Below are positions 1 through 10,503 of a DNA stretch of 64,000 bases, in pieces. Position 1 is the stretch's first letter. The number at the start of each line of letters is the position of its first letter. The stretch is from Cichorium intybus. Its lineage: Eukaryota; Streptophyta; Magnoliopsida; Asterales; Asteraceae. The stretch spans positions 60,515,729-60,579,728 of the forward strand of contig CM042010.1 of assembly GCA_023525715.1 (NCBI GenBank), given 5' to 3'. The position numbers were made by a program, and so were the translations under genes. Below the pieces are notes generated by a model. That model saw nothing but the letters and a program-made list of their open reading frames with translations, was not told the origin of the DNA and did not search any database.

Positions 1-2
1 AA

Positions 3-1292
3 GTAGACACACAATTTCAATATTGTAGTAACTGTATATAATGAATGGTGACATACAAGTACATTCAATGAAGCATTATACTAGTAATTGGTCACATAAT
101 TAGAAGATTGTTGACACTATTGGGTTATGTTTGGTGACAAATATTTACCAAGAACATGACCATGTTTACTAAATGGTGACATGTATGTAATTTAAAAAGT
201 GATAATTTGGTAGCATCTAGTCATACAGACAATATATGTAATGTGACCAATAGTAGTTTATAGAGACACACTATTACAATATTGTAGTGACTGTCTATAA
301 TGAATGGTGACATACATGTACATTCAATGAAGCGTTATACTAGCAATTTGTCACACAAATAGAAGATTGTTAAGACTATTGGGTATGTTTGCAGACAATT
401 ATTTAGCATGAACATGACCATGTTTACTAAATGGTGACATGTATGTAATTTTAAAAGTGACAATTTGGTAGCATCTAGTCATACAGTCAATATATGTAAT
501 GTGACCAATTGTAGTTTATAGAGACACACTATTTAAATATTGTAGTGACCATATATAAAGAATGGTGACATACAAGTAAATTCTTTGAAACGTTATACTA
601 GTAATTTGTCACACAATTAGAGGATTGTTAAGACTATTGGGTATGTTTGGTGATAATTAATTACGATGAACATGACCATGTTTACTAATTGGTGACATGT
701 ATATAATTTTAGAAGTGACAATTTGGTAGCATCTAGTCATATAGTCAATATATGTAATGTGACCAATTGTAGTTTATAGAGACACACTATTTAAATATTG
801 TAGTGACTATATATAAAGAATGGTGACATACAAGTAAATTCTATGAAACATTCTACTAGTAATTTGTCACACAATTAGAGGATTGTTAAGACTATTGGGT
901 ATATTTGGTGACAATTAATTACGATGAACATGACCATGTTTACTAAATGGTGACATGTATGTAATTTTAAAAGTGACAATTTGGTAGCATCTAGTCATAC
1001 AGACAATATATCTAATGTGATCAATACAAGTTTATAGAGACATACAATGTCAACATTGTAGTGACTATATATAAAGAATGGTGACATACAATTAAATTCT
1101 ATGAAACGTTATACTAGTAATTTGTCACACAATTAGAGGATTGTTAAGACTATTGGGTATGTTTGGTGACAATTAATTACGATGAACATGACCATGTTTA
1201 CTAAATGGTGACATGTATGTAATTTTAAAAGTGACAATTTGGTAGCATCTAGTCATACAGACAATATATCTAATGTGACCAAAACTAGTTTA
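3..1292. repeat. 258-bp tandem array, five copies (left subterminal repeat of the CACTA)
   Basis: The landmark TAGAGACA or its variants recurs at 3, 261, 519, 777, 1035 and 1293, an exact 258-bp period over five copies with only substitutions between them. Each copy contains several short GGTGACAT and TGTCACA words in both orientations, the kind of clustered motif bound by CACTA accessory transposases. Copies differ by scattered point changes. The array may continue left of the window. Confidence 0.9.
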
Positions 1293-1465
1293 TAGAGACA
1301 TATATACAATACCACTAAAAGTAACCATAAACCAAAAGGCAAGGATAATAAAAAAGAATATGATATTATAAATAATTCAAATGACATTCTGTACATTAGA
1401 TACCCAAATAAAATAACTAAACATAAGTGTTTGTAACAACTATTGTAATAAATACTTAATTGAAA

Positions 1466-4337
1466 CTAGTCTTTCATGTTGAGGTAACGCATCCTTGTTT
1501 TCTTTGCAAGCATCCCATTGGGTATGTAATTCTTGCGCTTCTGTGAGCTTTGAAGTACATTCTCTTTATCTGGTTTGACACCTGATTTGCAAGACTTTTT
1601 GACAACATCTTTGGCAACTGGTATATCTTGAGCTGGTGTGTCATCTGTTTTGGCAGCTTCTTTCACAACAGACTTCAAAACAGTTGTCTTTTCAGATGGT
1701 TGCACAACGGGTAGATTAACTTTAACTGGAAAAACATTTGGTTCCTATATCAACAACATTGTAACAAAACGGATTATGTACAGAACTTATTAGAGTATTT
1801 TATGAAGGAAATAGTATAGTAATATACAAACAAGTTTAGTGAATAAACTAACCTTTGCAGCAGGTTTCACAAGGTCTTTTGGCCATGGGACAAAAGATTT
1901 ATATGCATCCTCAACTGTTTTCATGTTAGCAGTTTCATAAGGTAAATATGAATCCTTTTTGACCATTTCTAAAATCGACACTTTGTAACAGTCTTGTTGC
2001 AAAGGCACTCCATGAATTGTTTGTGGTTGTTTTGATAAGTGAATTTCACCACGAGCAACAATGTTCCTCTTATCAGGATATGATAGAGAACACTTGATTG
2101 GCTGCAATAATTATTGACATGAGTACTAGTAAATAAAAAACAGAATTGTAGACAATGTGTAAAATTTATTACCTCATAAATTGAATTATTTTTTGAAATT
2201 GCTGGTAATTCAGGATTTTTGGTTGAACTTTTTGGGGCAGTAACTCTTTTGGTGTCTTTAAGAATTGCCTAAAAAACCAAATTATGTTAGATATGGCAAA
2301 GATAATCAAAATAGTACATGATATATGATACATACTGGTGTTGAAGTTGGTGATGGTGTATAAGCAATTACAGACATATCGTTATTCTCACTAGGTTGTT
2401 TACTTGTCTTTGTAATTTGCTGAAAAAACAGAAGTTCCAAATTATTTAATAAATAATGTTACAGACAAAGTGTATAATGGGATTAAATTGATGATTAATG
2501 GCATACGGGTGTTAATGGTTCATGTCTTGGTTGTTGAGATCTGTTGATGTCACCAGTTACTTGAGATTCAGCCACATTGTCAATTGAAACATCCTAGGCA
2601 AGAATATGTAAAAGTGATAATTAATATGACAAAAGGAGATTAAAAATACATTGAAAACTGATGTAGTTATGGGAGTTGACTTACAGATGTTTTAGGCAGA
2701 TCTGGAAGCTTGACTCCTGTGGCAGCAAGATGAGCTAAAACAAGCTGCATTTGTTTTGATTGTTCATCAACCTTTGTATATAAAGCCTTGACTTCAGCAT
2801 CTTTCTTCTCAATTGCAATTTTCCCAGCATGCACTGCATTTTTTAGGCTCTTAATTTCCTCCTTAGAAGATCCTTTGTTGCGAGGAACATTATAATATGT
2901 AGTGGCAGTCACTCCCGTTCCCACACCCTTTAAAAAGCGACCCTTTTCCGATCCAAAAACTAAGGTCATCGCATCTGTACCCGGTTCAAGGATTACATTT
3001 CCATCTTTTATCTCCTTTTCATGTTCCATTTGAAGACAATGTTTGTATGCATAAAGTAATTATAATATAGATGACAGAAATTAAAATGCTATAAGTATCA
3101 TAAAAAATATAAAACTTACTAGTTGATCTGCCTTCTCCTTCACGTTATCATCCAGAATTTCGCCTTTTTTATCTTCACGACCTTTACGCCACATTAATGA
3201 TCTTGGGGGCTCTTCATCTTTTGCAATGACATTGTTTGCAACCTTGGTGAAGAAATAAAATTTATGTTATAAACAATATTTACCAATACTTGTGTACCCT
3301 ACCATAACATATATGTATAAAAGATGAACCTTACCAGCTTCTCTCTTAAAGTGGTATATCCCCCTCTTCCCATCCGATGAGTATATTTGGAATTCTTTCG
3401 TGCTTCAGTCGTCCTTTGTGACAAATCCTGCAAGTAACAATTTTTGCCATATGATATAATTAGCATACTTGGAAAGTAAAGGATAATTAGATGTATAATA
3501 AAAGGTATAAGAGTTTAACATTAAAGTTTTCAGATTGTGTGTGATTAACGAAGTTGTCCCAAGCATCTTGTTCGTTTATTATGGTACGATAACATCTGGG
3601 GATTTTTGCTAGCTTCCTAGGATTTTGTAAGTTAGGCTTTATGTAGTTTGCATACAGTTTCCTTCTGAAATTTCGTAGAAGCATACCCATCCTATTCATC
3701 ACAAAGTTTCTTCGAGTCTCCTCAACATCAAAAAAATGCTACAATGAGTAGTTACATATTGTTAGTGGTGGATATAAATCATTAGGAGGGATAAAAAAGT
3801 AGTATATCAAATATAAAGTAAGTAAGATAATTTGTTAACTGTAATCTCTTCCCATAGTTTGTTCCTGATTTCTGGGGTTACATCCTTCCACGAATAAACA
3901 CTTATTCCCACCTTCTGTCGGACAAGATCTCCCAAGAAGCTAACAAACAATTGCCTATTCCTCCCATATAACCTACCCATTGCATCAAACTTTACATGTT
4001 TTCTTTTCCCACCAGATCTGCTGTACTCTGTGCGTAGCTTTGGCAATCGTGTCATGCCCCTCTTCCTATCTGGCTTTGGAGGACGTGGGAGTTGGATTTC
4101 ATTCTCAGAGTCTGTGTTGCTATTGTAGTCAGCACTGCTATCCGATCCAACATCATGGTCTGCATCCATCCTTTCTCCAACTTTAGGGAGAGTGTTGTTG
4201 TCTTCTCCACCATTAGAGTCCGTAGTGTATTCTTCTCCAACTTCTTGTTCAGAATGATAAATGAATTCCTCATCATCATGATGAAGTTCATCATCAAAAT
4301 GATGTGTATCTTCAGGCACTAAGTTGTTGACATCCAT
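1466..4337 (-). CDS. CACTA accessory (TnpA-like) transposase, Transposase_24-type, ten exons
   Basis: This is a spliced transposase gene. GT-AG exons, in transcript order, are 4337-3840, 3738-3520, 3427-3335, 3242-3120, about 3029-2685, 2593-2507, 2419-2336, 2268-2173, 2101-1853 and 1744-1466. All introns are phase 0, giving about 690 residues. Residues 1-85 are acidic and Ser/Asp-rich, followed by a basic patch. The conserved region spans the end of exon 1 to exon 4: a WKDVTPEIRNKLWEEI block, then MGMLLRNFRRKL, a HRMGRGGY block and a basic W-R-K-G segment, as in plant Ptta/En/Spm transposases. Exon 5 encodes a probable coiled coil; the C terminus is Lys/Pro/Thr-rich. The ATG at 4337 opens exon 1. 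The acceptor of exon 5 lacks an AG, so that junction is uncertain or mutated. By family, the protein binds subterminal repeats and assists the tnp2 transposase. Confidence 0.8.
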
Positions 4338-5250
4338 TTCGCTTCACTTAACATGCAATTAAAATCATGAAATTCATTAGTAAATGACCAGTATTAAGGT
4401 AATTGTAAATACACATAGAAAATAGCCATTAGCATTTCATCAAACAGTTGGAGATCAACATGATCAACGTATGGTAAAAAGTTGTGTTTTTTTCAGTAGC
4501 ATTTCAACAAACAGTTAGTGTGCAACAAGCCCACCTATTCTTTATGTAAAAAAACATGCAATTTGTGAGAATCGCCAATCATAGCAATAAGAAATATTCA
4601 CATTATAAACAAAAGCAATAGTTAATATAAGAAAACATTACACTTACAGCAGATTGAGAGCAGGAATTACCCGATAAAATAAGTATGAAGCCAAATTCGC
4701 CAGAAAGAATATAAATTCGATACAATGGTGGAATGAATTGCAGTTTGTTACCCAATATCTCGGAAATAAAAGGATCGACGGCATAAAAATTTCGAGTTTT
4801 TGCGGTCACAATGATAACCACTTCCCGCCTTGATTTGGAACAAAAAAACCCTTCCAAAGATGAGACTGGAATCCATGGTAGCCCCGAAAATCAAGGTCAT
4901 TACTCGAATTTCTGGGGGAGGTTGATCTGCACGATCCATTCATGATCTGCACCTTCCATATATGAATTAGGTATTTAGGTTTAGGCGTAGAAGTTCGAAA
5001 GGGCCGGGTAAATTGAATTGTGAGAGGAGGTGATCCGACCCAAATCTGAAATAAGTAAAAATATATAAGTAAAAGTGTCATAATATGAGTATATATACAA
5101 GTTAATTAATATAATTCATATTAATTATATAAGAAGAAAGTATGTATCATATATTATTAAAAAAATAATTGACTTTCTACTAGACCTAATTTATGTTGCA
5201 CGGTTATCTACCAAATATTGTATTTTAATTGAAATCCATTTATTTGTATA
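4338..5250 (-). promoter_or_regulatory. 5' flank and probable 5' UTR of the accessory transposase gene
   Basis: No convincing coding sequence lies here. On the minus strand a moderately GC-rich stretch (about 5040-4645) ends at a good donor, GTAAGT, near 4646. An acceptor-like AG lies just before the ATG at 4337, so a non-coding leader exon and intron are plausible. Sequence from 5050 to 5250 is AT-rich and is a candidate promoter; I see no single clear TATA box. Confidence 0.35.
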
Positions 5251-7041
5251 GGGTAGATGGTCAACCAGGTAGGGTTGTGATGGGTTATGGTCAACCATGA
5301 AGGGTCGTGATGGGTTATGGTCAACCATGAAGGGTTGTTATGGGTTATGGTCAACCATGAAGGGTCGTGATGGGTTATGGTCAACCAGGTAGGGTTGTGA
5401 TGGGTTATGGTCAACCAGGTAGGGTTGTGATGGGTTATGGTCAACCATGAAGGGTTGTGATGGGTTATGGTCAACCAGGTAGGGTTGTGATGGGTTATGG
5501 TCAACCATGAAGGGTCGTGATGGGTTATGGTCAACCAGGTAGGGTTGTGATGGGATATGGTCAACCAGGTAGGGTTGTGATGGGTTATGGTCAACCATGA
5601 AGGCTTGTGATGGGTTATGGTCAACCAGGTAGGGTTGTGATGGGTTATGGTCAACCATGAAGGGTCGTGATCGGTTATGGTCAACCAGGTAGGGTTGTGA
5701 TGGGTTATGGTCAACCAGGTAGGGTTGTGATGGGTTATGGTCAACCATGAAGGGTTGTGATGGGTTATGGTCAACCAGGTAGGGTTGTGATGGGTTATGG
5801 TCAACCAGGTAGGGTTGTGATGGGTTATGGTCAACCAGGTAGGGTTGTGATGGGTTATGGTCAACCATGAAGGGTTGTGATGGGTTATGGTCAACTAGGT
5901 AGGGTTGTGATGGGTTATGGTCAACCATGAAGGGTTGTGATGGGTTATGGTCAACCAGGTAGGGTTGTGATGGGTTATGGTCAACCAGGTAGGGTTGTGA
6001 TGGGTTATGGTCAACCAGGTAGGGTTGTGATGGGTTATGGTCAACCATGAAGGGTTGTGATGGGTTATGGTCAACCAGGTAGGGTTGTGATGGTTTATGG
6101 TCAACCAGGTAGGGTTGTGATGGGTTATGGTCAACCATGAAGGGTGGTCAAAGGTTATGGTCAACCAGGTAGGGTTGTGATGGGTTATGGTCAACCATGA
6201 AGGGTTGTGATGGGTTATGGTCAACCAGGTAGGGTTGTGATGGGTTATGGTCAACCAGGTAGGGTTGTGATGGGTTATGGTCAACCATGAAGGGTGGTCA
6301 AAGGTTATGGTTAACCATGAAGGGTCGCGATGGGTTATGGTCAACCATGAAGGGTTGTGATGGGTTATGGTCAACCAGGTAGGGTTGTGATGGGTTATGG
6401 TCAACCAGGTAGGGTTGTGATGGGTTATGGTCAACCAGGTAGGGTTGTGATGGGTTATGGTCAACCATGAAGGGTGGTCAAAGGTTATGGTCAACCATGA
6501 AGGTTCGTGATGGGTTATGGTCAACCATGAAGGGTTGTGATGGGTTATGGTCAACCAGGTAGGGTTGTGATGGGTTATGGTCAACCAGGTAGGGTTGTGA
6601 TGGGTTATGGTCAACCAGGTAGGGTTGTGATGGGTTATGGTCAACCAGGTAGGGTTGTGATGGGTTATGGTCAACCATGAAGGGTGGTCAAAGGTTATGG
6701 TCAACCATGAAGGTTCGTGATGGGTTATGGTCAACCATGAAGGGTTGTGATGGGTTATGGTCAACCAGGTAGGGTTGTGATGGGTTATGGTCAACCAGGT
6801 AGGGTTGTGATGGGTTATGGTCAACCAGGTAGGGTTGTGATGGGTTATGGTCAACCATGAAGGGTGGTCATAGGTTATGGTCAACCATGAAGGGTTGTGA
6901 TGGGTTATGGTCAACCATGAAGGGTTGTGATGGGTTATGGTCAACCAGGTAGGGTTATGATGGGTTATGGTCAACCAGGTAGGGTTGTGATGGGTTATGG
7001 TCAACCATGAAGGGTTGTGATGGGTTATGGTTAACCAGGTA
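5251..7041. repeat. 30-bp minisatellite, about 60 copies
   Basis: Monomers of 30 bp run without interruption. Three variants alternate, differing in the block after GGTCAACC: one with AGGTAGGGTTGTGA, one with ATGAAGGGTTGTGA, and a rarer one with a GGTGGTCA segment. Every monomer contains GGTCAACC, so the complement carries TTGACC once per 30 bp. The rare variant recurs at 6141, 6291, 6471, 6681 and 6861, a higher-order period of 5 to 7 monomers. Because 30 is divisible by three, long open frames appear by chance; I do not call them genes. Confidence 0.95.
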
Positions 7042-7531
7042 GGCCCGAATATGTTAATTTCAGTCCATGTTTGCATATTTTAACATATTTGGTCCCTGTT
7101 TTTATATCTTTTAGTAGATTTGTGTTGCATTTAATTAACATGTTTGGTCCATTGTAGGCCCGAATATGTTAATTTCAGTCCATGTTTGCATATTTTAACA
7201 TATTTGGTCCCTGTTTTTATATCTTTTAGTAGATTTGAGTTGCATTTAACATGTTTGGTCCATTGTTGGCCCGAATATGTTAATTTCAGTCCATGTTTGC
7301 ATATTGTAACATATTTGGTCCCTGTTTTTATATCTTTTATTAGATTTGAGTTGCATTTAACATGTTTGGTCCATTGTAGGCCCGAATATGTTAATTTCAG
7401 TCCATGTTTGCATATTTTAACATATTTGGTCCCTGTTTTTATATCTTTTAGTAGATTTGAGTTGCATTTAACATGTTTGGTCCATTGTAGGCCTGAATAT
7501 GTTAATTTCAGTCCATGTTTGCATATTTTAA
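7042..7531. repeat. 111-bp tandem repeat, about 4.4 copies
   Basis: The start GGCCCGAAT or its variant recurs at 7042, 7157, 7268, 7379 and 7490. The first period is 115 bp and the next three are 111 bp. Copies are nearly identical apart from a four-base insertion in the first. The array abuts the 30-bp minisatellite directly, with no unique sequence between. Confidence 0.9.
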
Positions 7532-7872
7532 CTTATATCACAGCTTATATTTGTAATAAAATTGGTCCTTAAGGAATTCATACTGATCGTATTCCATACG
7601 TATGCATTGTGCCCTGCGGCTGATTGCCTTACCCCATTTTTCTTTAAGAAATTTGTTAATGAAAAAGATCAAACATCGAGAATAACGTTTTTATGCAATC
7701 AAACATCAAATTAACAATGAACATCGACATAAGCATAATATATTAGATACGGAATAGTTATAACACAATATATAGTATCATCAAATCTATACATGATGAT
7801 ACATATACGCAAAAATAAAAAGTACGAAATTAAACATGATCAAACACTGAACAAAATTCTAAGTATGTTATC
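7532..7872. other. Non-coding spacer
   Basis: AT-rich sequence with no open frame or repeat that I can support. It is the 3' flank of the minus-strand small gene that ends at 7873. Confidence 0.5.
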
Positions 7873-8248
7873 CTATTTAGTTCTTACTTTTTTCACTTGA
7901 AGGAGACTTTCACATTCATTCATCGTTTCAACCAACTCATCTATGAGTTCGGTCAAGATGTCCATGGCTTGGTGGTTTCTTCGTATTAGTTTCTTCAGCA
8001 TATCTCTCTCAGGGGTTGGGGATACGAGGAATTGCCCGGAGTAGATCATATTGATCGTCAACTTCTTGTTCGATTAAATCTCTTGTTTCGTTTGCCCAAA
8101 CGTATTGCTTTCCTATGGTTTCATATTGTTGTTCGATTTCATCCTTGGTAATTTCAGAGATATTGTCTTGTATTTTGGATGAAGACGCGATTCCTTCCTT
8201 GCTAACTTCAGATGTTTTGTCTTGTATTTTTGATGAAGACGAAGCCAT
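7873..8248 (-). pseudogene. Small helical protein gene of the CACTA cargo, frameshifted
   Basis: The ATG at 8248 opens a frame beginning MASSSSKIQDK that carries two similar S-S-K-I-Q-D repeats and is acidic. It stops at 8009. The adjacent frame from about 8030 to 7873 continues with a Leu- and Glu-rich helix (MLKKLIRRNHQ, then LTELIDELVETMNE). A one-base shift in the C-rich stretch near 8015-8025 separates the two halves; joined, the product would be about 124 residues. A TATA-like element lies about 64 bp upstream. I recognise no family. Size, charge and predicted coiled coil resemble the two neighbours at 8800 and 9749, so the three may be diverged paralogues. An intron is unlikely because no GT-AG pair spans the break. 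Confidence 0.5.
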
Positions 8249-8311
8249 GAATGCTGTGTGTCAGAAAGATATGAATTGTGATACGTGATCGATAATGGTC
8301 AAACCGTTTGC

Positions 8312-8319
8312 CTTATAAA
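8312..8319 (-). promoter_or_regulatory. TATA box for the small gene starting at 8248
   Basis: The minus strand reads TTTATAAG. It lies about 64 bp upstream of the ATG, which leaves room for a transcript start near 8285 and a short leader. Confidence 0.5.
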
Positions 8320-8512
8320 GGTAAAGTTGGTTTTCGGTCAGTTTCCAAATAAATATAAATGTTATTTTTTACTTGGGATAATAACTTCTTAGGTCATGTA
8401 GATATAATGATAGTTTACGCGTGTATAATACCGATGGATGACGTTATGGAGCAGTTACTGCAAGACGCCTGATGAGATGGCTAGCCGTATTACTATAACC
8501 GTTATGATGATT

Positions 8513-8700
8513 TAGCATTTAATTCGCTTTGTAGTTGTATATTGGAATACATACCGTATTTAAGTTATCGATACGGTTTTATATTCCTAAGTTATATTAT
8601 AGTTAGCATTTAATTCGCTTTGTAGTTGTATATTGGAATACATACCGTATTTAAGTTAGTATACTATTCTAATAACTGTTATTATATTCCTAAGTTATAT
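8513..8700. repeat. 91-bp tandem duplication upstream of the small gene at 8800
   Basis: TAGCATTTAATTCGCTTTG starts at 8513 and again at 8604, and most of the following 90 bases match. The duplication includes the region just upstream of the TATA box at 8701, so it duplicates part of a promoter. Confidence 0.85.
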
Positions 8701-8708
8701 TATAAATA
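8701..8708 (+). promoter_or_regulatory. TATA box for the small gene at 8800
   Basis: TATAAATA lies 92 bp upstream of the ATG. A start of transcription about 30 bp downstream would leave a leader of about 65 nt. Confidence 0.6.
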
Positions 8709-8799
8709 CTGGTTTTTCAAAAGGGATAGATACGGTTTTCCAATCAAATATTAAAACTTCCATATTATCTCTCTAGAACACTTCTACCCCTAAACCACA

Positions 8800-9111
8800 A
8801 TGGACGCTGATATTGCGAGAAAGGTTCGTGATTACGCAAGAGAGTACGCCGATGAAAAAAGGGACAAGATCCATGAAGCCAGGATCAATATGAAGTCTTT
8901 ACGATCCCATCTAGAAACACGAGTGTTTTTTAGGGACTACATGTTGGAATCTACAATAAAGAAGAACATTCCCACCAATTACTACGATCAACGTCTTCAA
9001 AGCATACACAAAGAAATCGAGGCATGTAAGGGTTTTCATCAGAAGATGGAACAGGTTAGTATGGCTATGAAATTCCAAGTGGAAGCAGTGGAGGATTTAC
9101 TTAAGGAATAG
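8800..9111 (+). CDS. Small helical protein, 103 residues, CACTA cargo
   Basis: The product is unrecognised. The frame starts at an ATG (MDADIARKVRDYAREY) and stops at 9111. It is Lys/Glu/Arg-rich with no Cys pair and no signal peptide. Two long predicted helices flank a Pro-containing turn (about residues 54-62, KKNIPTNYYDQ). The spacing of Leu, Ile and Met suggests a coiled coil at both ends. A TATA box lies 92 bp upstream within duplicated promoter sequence, and the ATG context (CACAATGG) is good. It lies in the CACTA interior between minus-strand genes, with no similarity to transposases that I can see. The open frame and promoter favour a real gene; the function is unknown. Confidence 0.6.
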   Translation: MDADIARKVRDYAREYADEKRDKIHEARINMKSLRSHLETRVFFRDYMLESTIKKNIPTNYYDQRLQSIHKEIEACKGFHQKMEQVSMAMKFQVEAVEDLLKE

Positions 9112-9449
9112 GTTCGTATGCAATGTTATCTAAATATATATATCTATGTTTTGATTATGGACCATTTTGTATAAATATTTAATGTTATGTCGACTTTGTG
9201 AATTTGTGAATCTTTTTGTTATGGGTTTGATGATAACTTTTGAGTGTTTTCTGGGATAAATATGACGAAATTTTTTTTTAATACCAACAAACTTCACCAT
9301 ATTTTGTTCAATACATGACCAACATACGATAACATAAAACATACCAACCTAAACAAATACTTACAACATACCAGATCAGAACAGAAAGTAAATCATAGAC
9401 AAAAACAACATATCAACATCGATCCTTTCCAAAAGACAACCAGGTTTCC
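9112..9449. other. Spacer between convergent small genes
   Basis: This is the shared 3' side of the gene ending at 9111 and the minus-strand gene ending at 9450. AT-rich; no feature beyond probable polyadenylation regions. Confidence 0.4.
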
Positions 9450-9749
9450 CTACACAAACTGAATCAATTTCTTCATCTCCTCGTACCCTTCAATCTCTGC
9501 CTCCAGTGACTTCTGGAGATTGTAAAGCATCTCCAACATAGTTGCAGTCTGCGACTTCCCTTCATCAATCGCCCTTTTCCCATTCACAAAGTTCATATAT
9601 CGAGGCCTCTCAACCAACTGATCCAACATACCTGTTTTGGCTTCCATGTCTCTTTCTAGTTTCATTTCAACATCGTTGATCATTTTTTTGGTAACTTCGG
9701 CTCTACGGATCAGATTGTTGAGCATGAAGTGTAGTTCCATTCCCTTCAT
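9450..9749 (-). CDS. Small helical protein, 99 residues, CACTA cargo
   Basis: The frame is open from 9800, but a TATA box at 9816-9823 places transcription start near 9790, so I prefer the ATG at 9749 (MKGMELHFML). The protein is unrecognised: charged, Met-, Glu- and Leu-rich, with two predicted helices around a short turn (RPRYMNFVNGK, about residues 48-58) and a C-terminal coiled-coil stretch. Size and layout match the gene at 8800. No membrane segment or metal-binding Cys/His pattern is seen. It is convergent with the gene at 8800 and 330 bp from it. If the ATG at 9800 is used instead, 17 basic residues are added at the N terminus. Confidence 0.55.
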   Translation of the reverse strand: MKGMELHFMLNNLIRRAEVTKKMINDVEMKLERDMEAKTGMLDQLVERPRYMNFVNGKRAIDEGKSQTATMLEMLYNLQKSLEAEIEGYEEMKKLIQFV

Positions 9750-9815
9750 AGTTTTTCTCTTGTTTTTCTTAACCGTAATTTCCTGAATATGGATATACAT
9801 TTGAACCTTCTCATG

Positions 9816-9823
9816 CCTTTATA
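9816..9823 (-). promoter_or_regulatory. TATA box for the small gene at 9749
   Basis: The minus strand reads TATAAAGG here, 67 bp upstream of the ATG at 9749. The distance matches those of the neighbouring small genes. Confidence 0.55.
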
Positions 9824-10129
9824 AGATTTAGAAATCAGTGGGTAGATAAGATTTCACATTTGTAATTAATAACATTAATTGTTGGTTATGTCTATTGCGA
9901 AAGGGTACAATTGCTTTCTACCAAAAAACGTTTACTCTTCTACACGAATACAATATAATGATAATGCTATCCCATCAACACTATTGAATGTAGATGCATT
10001 ACAAGTTAATACCGGTTTGCATTTATTTAATTGTTTGTTTTAATACAAAAACCAATAATCAATTTAAACCAGATTCATATTACTTAAAGGGTAATCCTAA
10101 AATACGACATTTTCCACATATTCCAAATA

Positions 10130-10396
10130 CTACAACATTACATAGTAACCCAAAAAGAAAACCCAAGAACAAATTAATAACATTTTCATCTTCCAGACTT
10201 TAGCTTCCAACCGGTTCATTGCTTTAAGCAAACCTGGGATCACGATAACAGCCCTGCGGCACATTGGAGGGTCTGCCCACCCTATGAACCCACATTTCAT
10301 TCCTAACCTTGAACAACTCCAAAATTGCCTACCTGGGTTTAGATCAGTCCATGAAGTCACCTTGATTGCTGGACTTCCACATCGACATACTACCAT
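10130..10396 (-). CDS. Small GRF-type zinc finger protein with C-terminal membrane segment
   Basis: The ATG at 10396 opens an 88-residue frame starting MVVCRCGSPA. The frame is open upstream to about 10510 but has no further ATG. Residues 1-45 match the plant GRF zinc finger: a C-x-C-G start, then SWTDLNPGRQFWSC and KCGFIGWAD, with four Cys as candidate zinc ligands. A helix (LLKAMNRLEAKVWKMK) follows, then a hydrophobic segment of about 16 residues ending the protein, predicted as a tail anchor. GRF fingers bind single-stranded nucleic acid in other proteins; such short GRF proteins with a coiled coil and a membrane tail are frequent in plant genomes, often near transposons. It lies in the CACTA cargo block. 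A TATA-like CTATAAG lies about 100 bp upstream. Confidence 0.75.
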   Translation of the reverse strand: MVVCRCGSPAIKVTSWTDLNPGRQFWSCSRLGMKCGFIGWADPPMCRRAVIVIPGLLKAMNRLEAKVWKMKMLLICSWVFFLGYYVML

Positions 10397-10495
10397 TTCA
10401 CGTTGATTGAACCGTTTGCGACTTGAGGGTACCGGCGTCCTCCTGTGTGAATCGATCAAACAGTTGCCAATTGAATTGTGTGAAAGTAACGTGCT

Positions 10496-10503
10496 TATAG
10501 GGA
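10496..10503 (-). promoter_or_regulatory. TATA-like element upstream of the GRF gene
   Basis: The minus strand reads CCCTATAAGCAC across this point, 100 bp before the ATG at 10396, leaving a leader of about 75 nt. Confidence 0.4.

Noticed and set aside
5251..7041. CRISPR-like regular array
   Set aside because: There are no unique spacers; monomers are contiguous. Eukaryotic minisatellite.
5251..7041. Interstitial telomere-like repeat because of GGGTTA words
   Set aside because: The period is 30 bp and TTTAGGG units are absent.
5208..7076. Long open frames (up to 393 codons) encoding repeated W-L-T-I-T-H-H-N-P units
   Set aside because: The 30-bp monomer length is divisible by three and stop-free in several frames, so open frames are automatic. 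No start context, promoter or domain supports a protein.
7144..7572. Open frame with repeated LVHCRPEYVNFSPC units
   Set aside because: It is the 111-bp tandem repeat read through; the period is divisible by three.
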